From Aphelocoma coerulescens (Eukaryota > Chordata > Aves > Passeriformes > Corvidae): a stretch of DNA of 64,000 bases. The translations under genes were made by a program, and so were the position numbers. The notes beneath the pieces are model-generated. The model was not told the DNA's origin and ran no database searches. It was given only the letters and a program-made list of their open reading frames with translations. Positions 34,401 through 46,400 of this stretch are shown here, piece by piece. The DNA is taken from the NCBI RefSeq assembly GCF_041296385.1, contig NW_027184085.1, positions 10,535,301-10,599,300 on the forward strand, read 5' to 3'. The number at the start of each line of letters is the position of its first letter. Position 1 is the stretch's first letter.

Positions 34401-37400
34401 CAACAGTTCTAAATCTCAAGCTGCTTAGATATCATTGAGTGTGTAAATAACTGCCTACACTTTCAAAAAATTAATTACCTGGCTGTTTACACAGTGTTCC
34501 CAGGTGTTTGCAAAAAAATAGTCACTGCTATGCTCTGGAACCCAATAGGTAAAGAAAAAGCCTGTAGCCTGTCCTTTGGTGCTGCACAGTGGATACAGTA
34601 CTTGTATTTATAAACTACTATTTTAGAACTAGAGCTCTAGTAGAATGATAATTAGAAGAATAGCAGATTCTTCTAATGCTTTACGCTTCCCAGAGGTAGC
34701 CCCACTTTCCTCAGGGGTCTTCTCTTCCTGTAGTTTTTACATAAATCACAGGGAATTCCAGGAGGCAGTCCATTGGAACACATCACTTCTGTGTCATCCT
34801 CAGACCACACATTCCGTAGCATCAAAGCCTTATTTGTCAGGCAACACTTCCACCCCCTCCAACATGCACTACAACAGCATTCTTCCTGCAAACAGTACAT
34901 ACTTTCCCAGCATAGTGAACGATGCTGAAGCCCAAAACATGGCCTCGGGCTGGCTGGAAGTGTAAATTCCCCTTAAAGCTGCTGTTTAGTTTATCCACAA
35001 ATGTCTTATCAGTTGCCTGCAAAAGAGCAGATTTCAAAAGCTGCAACAAAGGCCTGATGAGGACACATGGAATGAAAACAAAGTGTTGGAAGCATCCTTG
35101 GCTGTGCAATCGTCTCCTGCTGTACCTCCTCTCTCTGACTCTTCCCAGGGATGCCAAAGCCACTAGACTGCCCCTGAATTGGATGTCCCATCTCTTAAGT
35201 CACATGTAGGGACATCTCTGTTCATCCGCACTCCAACCCAAAAGCTCTCTCTGTAGCCCAGATATTCATTGATATATTATCCCCCAGAGTATTTTCTCTG
35301 TCTCCTCTCTCATGCATACCTGAGGGAATGCACTCTGCTCATCCAGAAGAGACAGCAGCCCAATGGGCTTGGCCAGGAGCAGATTCTGCAGGAAAAGAGA
35401 CACAGCACACGTCTGAAGCAGTGCAGGATATCCCCTCTCACCCTCACCACCCTTTGCAGAGATTCTTCCCAGGTGCACCTCCTCCCCATGGCAGAAAGAG
35501 CAAGACTTTTTTCTTGGCTGGACAGAGCAACTATATTCTGTCAGTCCTCTCACTCACCAGAATAGGTTCATTATTGTTGAATGTGATGGTCTCCCAAGGC
35601 AGCCCTTCTTCCTTATAGGCAGCCTGCTCCAGCTGGAAAATGTGCTGAAATAAAGAAAAAGAAGGTTGAACCACCCAGCAGACTTGGCTAGACAATCCCG
35701 AAATATCTTCCCTCCTGCCCTGAACAAGAGGATGGAGGTATGGCACTCACAGCCACAGCATGAGAGGTTCAAGATGTAGCTGCTGTTCTCCGTGGTTGTC
35801 TGTAACCCTGGCACTCACTATTGCTGGTGCATAAAGCAGGGTGTAAGTGTCCCTGCTCCTGTGACTTTGGCTACTGCTTGATCCTTCTACTTCTTCCTTT
35901 CCTGTCCCAGTGGCTCCCCTGCCCCAGCAGGGAAGGTTGCTGCTCTCTATCCTGCTTCACTAATCACAATTTCTGTCCTTCCAGACAGATCTGTTTTTCC
36001 CCAAGCTCTCCTTCACATGCCAGATAGAGCAGTGTTCTGCTCTCTCTGCAACACAAGGTGAGGTCACCCTCAGCAGACTTACATGGTTGAAGAAATGCTG
36101 CAGCTGCTCATTGGCCAAGTTTATGCAAAGCTGTTCAAAACGATTCACTGCGAAGTTTTCAAACCCAAAAATATCCAAGATGCCTAAAAAAAACAGAAGA
36201 AGAGCACATAATGGAGTGTGCAGACTATCCCTGTGGGTTATTGTGTACACCCACACACAACTAAATCTCCTATCACACAGCTCTTGTGGCACAGGGAAGA
36301 TGCAGCCAAGAGACACCAGTGGCAGCTCTTATGCAGCTTGGAGAGTTAGTTAAGAGAAGAACCACTCCAGCTTGGCCTCTCTGCTAAGCCAGAGCGCCCC
36401 AGAACTACAGTCCCACAGTTGCTTCAGATCAACTGACTGCTCAGAGTTGAACATGGCCCTACACACTTCATGCTGCTGACTCTTACCTCCAGCAGGATCA
36501 CGGTTTTGATAATGCATCCCAGAACGCGGGCTCTGTGAAACCTCACGCTGCATCCTTCCTTGTGGCCGAGGGATGCACATTTGAGAACAGGAGCAAGGCA
36601 GGCATAACTCACCTATCTCCCTCAGTTCCACCTCAGGATCCACATTCTCAGCCAGAAGCTCATTGATCTTGCAAACAATCCAGCCAAACACTCGGCCGTA
36701 GGCCACCTTTGCAATGGAGTCCCGAGCATCTGCACGGAGGGAACAGCAGCAGCTCACTGAAGGGCTCACAGGAGAGCAGGGGACACAACACACAAGTTGG
36801 CTCACCACCTCTAGCAACAATTTCATGTAAAGTTACTTTAAAGATCACATAAACATTCACTATCTGTCTGATTGTCCCCACCCTTTGTAAGTGTAAAACC
36901 AGCTCTTAATTACAAAATCTTCACAATCTTTCTACAAGATCACACATGGCGTGCCAGGGCATTTTTGAGTCATGCCACTTTGTAGACTACCCAGAGACTT
37001 GCTTTCCCCTCTGAAGATCTATTGAATATGGATCCCCTCACTGCTAAACCAAGGGAGAAGCTCCAAATTTTACTTGGAAAATTGGATGGTTCTCTTCCTC
37101 CTAGCCCACAGTTGCTCACTGTTTAAATGCTGTAGGCAAGAAGAGGACACAATTGAAGGAAAGCTTGCTGACATTCTAAAAAGGAGACAAATTAACATGA
37201 CCTATGATAAGAGATGTATATTTTATTGTCTAGAGAAATTTGTAAAACAGAATTAGCTAATCCCATTTCATTTTAATTTTCTTCTTTCATTTATTTTTAA
37301 GCAGTAATCGCTCTTTTAAATTACTTTTTAAGATACTATATTTTAACTGAACCTCTTGGTACAGATTATCTTAGATTATTTTCTTGTTTTATTGAAGGGG

Positions 37401-40400
37401 AAAATAACACCTCGTACTTGCTATTTTACTCTTTTCACTCCATTCCTGATACTGTGATATCTCATTGTTTTCGTGGTTGTTTCTAGAGCTCTGCACACTG
37501 CCAGCACTCTGCAACAGGAGCCTTCCCCTCTTTTGTACAAACACCTAGAGTTTCCTTCTAGGCTGGACTGAGGGAAAAAGCAAAGCTAATTCCTTCATTT
37601 CTCATTTAATCTCTGCAGTCTCCTGGAGACCAAACAAAAGCAGCATTCATGGCCCTACATGTCAGTAAGAGACTAAACAGATAAACACTGACATACTTGC
37701 CTCTGTGCGAGAGGAATGAAGGGGCACAGAAGGACATCTTTGTTCGCAACAAGCTGCACATGTGTGGGGAAACCCTTCCATCAAAGCCCAGTCTTTCTAG
37801 CCAGCACATCTGCAATTCATTGTGTTTCCTACCTTCTGCCTGCTGCTGGGTGTGAAAACGCTGGATCTGCTCGCCTCGGGTCACTGACGTCGTACAAATC
37901 AGGCATTTTAACAGCTCATCTTCCTGGACTCCAAACTGACCCTGGGAAACAGGAAATGGACGAGGACAGTCAGTTGCAAACCCTCACTCCGCTCATGGGG
38001 ATTGTATCTTTGTGTAACGGGGTCATGATTCAGGCTCAGGCCTTTGAGCCCCACTGTAAGGCAAGTGCTACTGCTGGCACCGGAGTCAGATGCGGGCTCT
38101 GATCTGCTCCACCCCTGCAGCAACCAACCTCACACGCTCGCTCTCAAACAGTTTTTGTTTTGCTCTTCCAGTGCTGCCACCTTTCACCTTCTCTGGAAGC
38201 CACGGCAGTCCCTGCTGAGCAGTTTAATGACTTATTGAACAGCACCACACGGAGGTGACTGTGCAGGTGCTGAAGCATCTCAGCTGCAGTCACACGAACC
38301 CACATGAGAGGCAGGAAACAAAGCGAACTCAGACACACTAAACTCCTCAGTGGTTTAACAGGAATTCCCCTCCTGTGGGCTAAAAATGAGGAGCAGGCTT
38401 TCAGAAGTAAGATAAAAAGAAGCTGGCTGCTGAACAGACGTAGGTGGTTGTTTCAGGTATGGTGTAGGAGGGAAACAGGCAAAGAGATGGGAGTGAAATG
38501 AAAGAGCAAGGGTGCTGGGATTTCAAATAGGTCAAAATGAAAAGAAATAGAAAGAGGAGAAGTATGTTACTTTTTTCTGTCCTGTGTTGTTAACAAAGCA
38601 GGATAATGTATTCATCCCATATAACAAAAATGGTCCTGGGAAATACATATTTCTTAATCTGTGATAACTTAATGCAAAACAGTAGAAAGCTTAATTCAAG
38701 ATAACCAACCAAAAAAAAGGCAGCACTCAGGGTCATATCCTTGGACAAAATCCGATGAAAATGCAGAACCAGCGTACAGATATTGCACACCTGAACTTCC
38801 CCAAGGCATTGTCACACTCAGTAACATAAAACATTTAGTTTTAAAAAGCTTGTGCTGTATGAAGTCAGCAAGGCATGTGTTGACTATATAAGACACTGGT
38901 TCTAAACACACAAGAAATAGAAGCTGAGACACATCTCTTTGGGTATGAATAGCAGTGAACACAAATGCAATCATGGGGTCAAACTGTACATTTCCAAAAA
39001 AAACCCACGTTCTTTAGAAACCTTCACACTCTGAGGCAGAAAGATCCTCTGCCATCTATAGCAGGAACAGCTCCTGCAGTCACACAGCCACTGGGGAAGA
39101 GCATTATACCCATAAGGTTTCTGTCAACATTTCTTGTGACTCACCGCTGCAGCCTTCAGCCATCCCCGGGAGGCTTCACTGACTTTTACAGACCCATTGC
39201 TCTCCTCAGGCTCAAAGGTCACATTGCCCAGAGACAACACACCAGCCAAGATAGCCTGCAGGTCTACTTGTTCCTAAAGCACATAAGAAAGGTGACTGAA
39301 AAACCTATTGGCATGTAGCATGTACTACACAGAGGACCCAGAAGATGGAGAGGTTAAGGGAAGAGGCACAGGCAACCTGTGGGAAAAAGCTCTCCACAAA
39401 GTCTGGCAGACTCAGGTGGTCCGAAAGTAACACCGAAAATCTAGAGAAAGAAATAGAACTGAGCTTCAAAAGAGCAGGTAGAAAGAAACCCTGTGTCTGC
39501 AGGTAGCATAGATGGAAATTAAACAGCTCCAGGACTAACCTGTTCTTGGAAGCCCACCATGTCAAGGGCATTGCAAACCTCTTGGTATTTGTGCTTCCAC
39601 TGTTCAGATACTTCCTGCGTACCAAATCGTCCACTTATGTACCTGAGAAAGTGCATATCCCGTACAAAACTGTCACACAATTGCTGACTTTCTGGTGGGG
39701 GAAGCCATGCAGACAATCAATGTGATCGATAGAGCAAGCTTCGTTTATTAGCAATACAGAGGCACTTATATAGTGTGAAAGTATACATGCTTATCAGTTC
39801 TTTAATTAGTTTAAACTTACGAAAGAGCATTCTTCTACATAATTGGGTTAGATAAAAGACTACATTTGGCAAGCTTCTATTATTTATGTTTTGTCTTGAG
39901 AGATCAAAGATTTTCCTCCCTTGTCATGGTCAGCACATCTTTATCAGAACAGCACTGTACCTCCTAAAAACTCCCTTTTTGTTCTCAGGCCTGTTTCTCA
40001 CGCAGGCATTTTCTCATGTAGGCTTTTCTTCGTGCAGGCCTTTGCTTGCAGGCTTTTTTATTGATCTGGTTTTATCAATAATCCATGTCCCTGATCCTCT
40101 AACCATTCTCCAACACACAGTCAGCACTGTAACTCTGTCCTACCCCACAGGAACAAAGCAGATCACCAGCAGTGGAGACAAGAAGGGGAAAGAAACTTTT
40201 GCAAGATAATGCAGCAGAGATCCCAGAACTCCCAGCTTCCATGATGATCCATAACATCTGTTCACATAGCTCCATTTAGATCCCACTCCAGCTTCCACTC
40301 ACCCACAGACAAAACCCCAGGGCAGAGGCAAAAACTCCATCATGCTGTTTTCCCCTTCACCACCCATCACAAAGACTAAACTAGGGTCTGTCTTTGACGT

Positions 40401-43400
40401 ACCTGTAGAGTGAAGGATCCAACAATCCATATATCTCCTTCTGCTCTGAAGACAGTCCAGCAAACATGTAGTAGAAGATGTGGAAATTCCTCTCCCCAGT
40501 ATCCTGTTGCACCACCCGTGACTTCTCTAACAGGTACTCACTCAGCTTTGCACCTTGCACTGCACACAAAAAGGTGACAGGGTGGGGAACTTCACTCTGG
40601 GGGACATGAAGCTGCCTGGGCTGTCCCACATCTCTTCTTTGGTGACAGGAGCACAGAGCTGTCTAAATTAGCTTTCTTGTGTGCAAGACCCCCTAAGCTG
40701 CCCAGCACACTGGAAATGGGCTTCTCCATGCTTTCTGTGGTCTTAGAGATTTCTGTAAACCTCTTTTAGCAGAAACAAAGGCTTCTGGCATCAGAGAGTA
40801 TTACTGATACTTACCCTGCACTCACACCCGCATATCCTTCCTGTACTCCCACTCAGTCCAAACCCAGGCCTTATCCTATCCAGGTTCTATCCAACAGTGG
40901 CTGCTGTGAGATTTTACTTAATTGTACACCCTTCCCACAGGGAGCCATGTGCCAAAATTATACCCTCCACAAGTTTTGGCTACTCAGTCTACTCCCTCCA
41001 GTTTCTAACCACTCCCCAGGCTAGTAATTGCCCTTGACTTTACCTGTATTTTTCTGGAAACGCAGCTGTATGTATTTTCCAAAGCGGCTGCTGTTGTCAT
41101 TCATCACAGTCTGGGCATTGCCAAAAGCTTCAAGCAATGGATTCACCTGAAAAAAGCGAGGAAGCAGAACAACCATTCTTCAGATAAAGTGATCCAATCT
41201 AACTTGGAAAAAATTATCTTTAGCATTTGCTATTCAGAGTTCAGATGGGAAGGGATCCACCCATGAATATGGATGAGCACCTATTTTATCTCTGCCCGGA
41301 TAAAGAAATTTGAAGAGGCAAATATCACAAAGACTGAGCAGCATGAGATTAACGACAATCAGTACAATGAAACTGATGGGATCTCAGTAAGATCATTGAG
41401 TCATTTGTTAAAAGATAAGGTTGGTATAACTGATTTCGACACAGTATCTGTTGTCACTAGATAATTTGAGTGCTATACTACAGCAATAAACAAAGTCAAC
41501 GTGGCACTCAGTTAATACAAGTATGTCAGCTTAGCTCCTGAAATTTGTAGACATAGGGACAGTGAATTATAAAGAAATTAACAGAACAATCAGACCAGCT
41601 TGTTAAACTGGATGCAAAGGTGGCAAAATGACAGGTTTTTTGTATTTGAGCAAAGAAAGCCTGTCAGCTGGAAGAACAATGCCTCAGTGTAGATGCTGGA
41701 CAGCCTATTGAACACAGCTTTAAGGCATGACACTGTAATCAGCTAAAGGACAAACTTAATCCTTGGATATATCTACAGGAACCAAATAAGACACATATTG
41801 TTTCTTTGCTGTCACCTCCAGGCTTTCCAAGGGCAGCACATGTGTGCTGAAGTGTTATTTCCAGTGAAGGAACTGCAGGCTGTCTCTAGGCACTCTGCTG
41901 AGCAAACACAGCTCTCCTGCTTGTGGAACCTGCTCAGGTCAGAAGCAGCCTGGTAGTGACCCAAGCCAGCTCTAAGCAGAGATAGCAGGTGTATCAATGT
42001 CATGTTCCCACAACCCAACACAGGCATTAACCTTGGATCCACCAGGGAGGATACCACACTGAATTAATACAGCATTCCAGAGCACAAAGCACAGCATGGG
42101 TCATTGGGTTTACGTGTCAATATTTTGGTTGCAGCAGGAGCTAAAGGAGGGAGATGCCAGGCACTTCCCCCATGTCCAAACAGAGCCAATGCCAGCTGGC
42201 TCCAAGACAGACCTGCCACTGGCCAAGGCTGAGCCCACCAGTGACAGTGGCAGCACCTCTGAGATAAAAACTGCTGCACACCCACAGAAGGGAGAGAGGA
42301 GTGAGAGTGTGTGAGAGGAACAGCTCTGCAGACACAAGGTCAGTGAAGGAGGAGGGGCCGGAGGTGCTCCAGGTGCAGGAGCAGAGATTGCCCTGCAGCC
42401 CCTGGAGCAGCCCATGGTGAGGCAGCTGTGCCCCTGCAGCCCTTGGAGGTCCACGGGGGAGCAGAGATTCACCTCCAGCCCCTGGAGAACCCCACACTGG
42501 AGCAGGGGGATGCCTGAAGGAGGCTGTGACCCCATGGGAAGCCTGTGCTGGCAGGAGCTGGGGCCTGTGGAGAGGAGCCCACACTGGAGCAGGTTTGCTG
42601 ATAGCACTTCTGACCCTGTGGGGGGCCTATGCTGGAGCAGCCTGTTGCTGAAGGACTGCACCCTGTGGAGGGGACCCACAGTGGAGCAGTCTGCTCCTGA
42701 AGGATAGTACCCTTTGGAGGAGGATATTGACACTGGAGCAACCTGTTCCTGAAGGACTGTATCACATCAAGGCACCCATGCTGGAACAGTCTGTTCCTGA
42801 AGGACTGTGTTCTGTGGGAGGGACAGGCAGGAGTTCTGCTGGAGGAGCGGCAGGAAAGGAGGAGGAAGACAGCAGCACAGATAATCTGTGATGAACTGAC
42901 CTCAACACCCATTCCCTGTCCGCCTGTGGGAGGGAAGAAGGTAGAGAAACTGGGAGTCAAGTTGAGCCTAGGAAGAAGGGAGGAGTTGGGGAAGGTGTTT
43001 CAAGATTTGTTCTCATTTCTCATTATCCTACTCTGATATTAACAGGCAAGAAATTAAATTAATTTTCCCTAAGCTGAGCCTCTTTTGGCTGTGATGGTAG
43101 TTGCTGAATGATCTCCCAGTCCTTATCTCAACCCATGAGCCTTTTGTCATGTTTTGCCACCCCTGTCCAGTTAAGGAGGGGGAGTGATAGAGTGGCTTGG
43201 TGGGCACTGGTTGAAGTTAACCCACCACACAGAAAAAGACCTCTACAGGAAATCTGAGAAGACAGACTTTAAAGTGAAGTAGTCCAAGAACTCACTCTTC
43301 TTAACATATCACACAGAACGTTTAAAGTACAATTTGTTCAAAAAACCTCACAACTCCCTGGGGAGAGATTCAGGTGGAAATATTTCAGACCAAAGAGAAA

Positions 43401-46400
43401 AATATGTTTCAAAATGAGCTAGTGAAGATATATGAAAAGAGCAAAGATGGCAGTTAGCCAGCTAGCAGATATGTGCCTGGCAGTATAAGTAGCCAAGGAT
43501 AGGTTACTAAAGGCTGTGTGAAATCTTCATCCCTGTGTACGATTAAATCAAGTTTTCATTTTTCTAATGAAAGTCCTTGTTCTACCTCAAACAGGAAATA
43601 ATTTGAAAAAATGGCACCAATCTCTTGTAACAGAGAACATTATAAATGATTGCAATAGTTTTCTATAATTTAAGAATCATCTCCAGCAAAAAAAATTACT
43701 GACCTACTAACCCTTCTAACTTGTGGTCAGCTACCTCACCATTCTTATCCACTGTTTTCTTATGCGTCTTATGCATGGGTCCCAGATTTCCAGTGGTGAT
43801 TCACCAGCAGGCATCCTAAGCCTAGTGCAAGTTGTCTTGCAGAAGTGTTGCTTCTGAACCTCCAAGCACCATCCTGCAACAACCTACCTGGAGGATCCGC
43901 TGCTCCAGCTGCAAGTTGCCTTTGCATAGATTCATTATGTGCTGCAACAGAAACTTCGTACTCTCTGTTTTCCCAGCACCACTCTCACCGCTGCCAAGAA
44001 AAAGCAAGATAAATTCCATCAGCCTTAAAGTAAAGTTGTTCTGCCCCTTATAGTTCAAGTGCTCCATCACTTGAGAGTGCTCTACGAGAGCTTCACAACT
44101 TTTTCAGCAAAATCACATGTGTGAGTGAAAGCTCACACACCACAGCTTTACACAGTGTGTCCCATGATGTTCTTGTCCTTCATCAGGGAACTTTTCTCCC
44201 TCTGCAAGGCAGTACAGATAAACCCTACACTGTCAGTTCTGGATGGGATGTACCAGACAGACCATTTGCTCTGCTTCAAAAGTCATCCCGTACATCAACT
44301 CCCTTGCATATGCTGGAGCCAAAAGCTTCCTCTTTCTCCAGAGAGATTTGCCCTATCCACATCACATCCACAACTGGATACTGATCATGAGATGCTGTGG
44401 CAGTCTCAGGTATCGGATGTTTCACACGCTCACGTGCCTCAGCCGGCTAGGAACACACAGAGCTGTGGGCACAGAGCTGCCCACACTCCCACAGTGCCAG
44501 CAGTGCACGTCACTGTCCTGTCACACATGCACGGCACCTCCGCCTCCAAGTCAAACAACCAGCACTTGGAAAATGCAGTTTCCCCTGTCCTGAGAGGGGG
44601 AATGTACAATCAGTGAGACAATATGTCCTTTACATCACAGCAGCTGAGAACTTCAGCATATGCACGGTGAAAAAAAATTGCAGGAAATGCTGGTGTTATA
44701 CTTGAGCTTGTTTCCACAGCTGACCTTTGAGCATGTGGTGTGGCTTTACTGCTTTGTAGTTCCCAGTTGCTCAGGGCTTGGTATCAAGTATGTGTCATAG
44801 CTAGCTAAAAACCTCAAATACTACAGCAGGTCCCTCATCTCAAGCAGAGGTCAGATCAGTACCATCCAAATACATACGAACAAAATAAGACCACTTTGCC
44901 AGTTGAGAACAGGCCATCCAGCGCCCCTGCTCAGTATGACAGGTTTATTTTTATTCTTCAGTAACTTCCCTCCTTCACAAAAAAACTATCAACTTCCATG
45001 GTTCAAGCTTGTCCTTAGACCCTCCAACAAGCACAACACCTTCATAAGGTCCTGCAAGCTCAGCAGGTGTGTAACTGCCCCCAGCTGTGAAGAAATGCAA
45101 AGTCATCTTCAGGTGACCCAAGTGCTGTACTGCAACACACCCAAGCATGACTAATGTCCTTTGGGACTGGGAAGGCAAGAGGACCCAGTGGAACGTGTAG
45201 TTCAGGACAGTTTGGTAGCAATGAACACTTATGACCTGGCAGCAGCTGCTTCATCCAACATCAGCCTCTGAAGAATGCTATCCAGACCTTCCAGACTCGG
45301 TTGGAGAGTCTGGAAGGTCTGGATAGCATTCTTCAGAGGTCTCACTGAAGAGACCACAAGGGACGGCAGATCCTGGTGTGTCCCTGTGCTGTTGTGGTGA
45401 ACTGTGGTCTAATAGGAGTGACCTCAACTTCCTCATTCACCTCAACTACGCTCATGTAAGGGAAACTTGTCAATTAGTGTCTCACCACTCATAGCGAGGA
45501 AAACCATGAACTTCCTGTGACAGCAATGCACAGACCAGGTAAAAGGTTGCAAGATGCACAGGAGTACATCAGCCTCATCTCTGAATTGCTGCCAGAAAAT
45601 AACCAGACCACTGACCACTGGGCAAATTCTTACAGGTTACTCTTTCTTGTCTTCCACCTCCCAAGACAAATACAATGACTGTTCTCTATCCCCCAGAGCC
45701 CCACTGGCAGTGCCTCTGGCACCTGCTGACTCCATGGCCAGCCTCTGCTTCATGAGAGGACTTCATGTAAAGCACAGGCACCAGTGGCCTGGAGGCTACA
45801 GAAATGAGTGGGGCTCAAGTGCCCCTCAAAGTCAGCTCCCAGTCCCACCAAAACACTCAGCAGTGATTCAGCAATTCACTTCCACACCCTGTAGACTGAA
45901 AACACAGATAAAATGATCAGAAGGCAAATATAAAGGAGTATTAAATCAAAGAAGCTGGCAATTAGCATTTTAACTGAGATGACATTTAAACTGTTCTCTA
46001 CAACACTCAGTTGTAGAGAAGAGGCAGTTAATGTTTCAAGGCTTTCTCCTTGCTGTTTGATACTTTCTCTGTTAGTTGATTTTGTTTGAGGCCTTCTCTG
46101 TTAAATGATGCTACCTGCTGCACTGCAGAGCTCCAGCAGAACAAGAGTGACACGATGGAGTGAAATGTATGTGATACTGGTAGGCTCTTTGTTTAAAAGA
46201 AACGCTTTCCGCCAACTTCTGGTGCACAGAACTGTCCATGACAATAAGATCCTCCCTGACCAAATTCCCAAAGGTCTTAGAGCAGAAAAGCATGTTTTAA
46301 TTCTTCCTGCTCTTTGGTTATACACGGGAAACTCCACTTCATGAAAACTGGTTCTTTCCATTATCACCCTTCCAACTTTTACTGCAGCTTTTACCCTGGC

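Noticed and set aside
40553..40559. Shorter acceptor for myosin exon 6 starting at 40553
   Set aside because: It keeps the frame but has a weaker pyrimidine context and makes the loop before [11 protein letters not shown] two residues shorter than the alternative, which is already shorter than in other myosins. It could still be an alternative site.
42110..42960. Long overlapping open frames on both strands (up to 207 codons)
   Set aside because: They lie inside the tandem units of the LTR-like element; repeated units without stops open several frames at once and the products are low-complexity.
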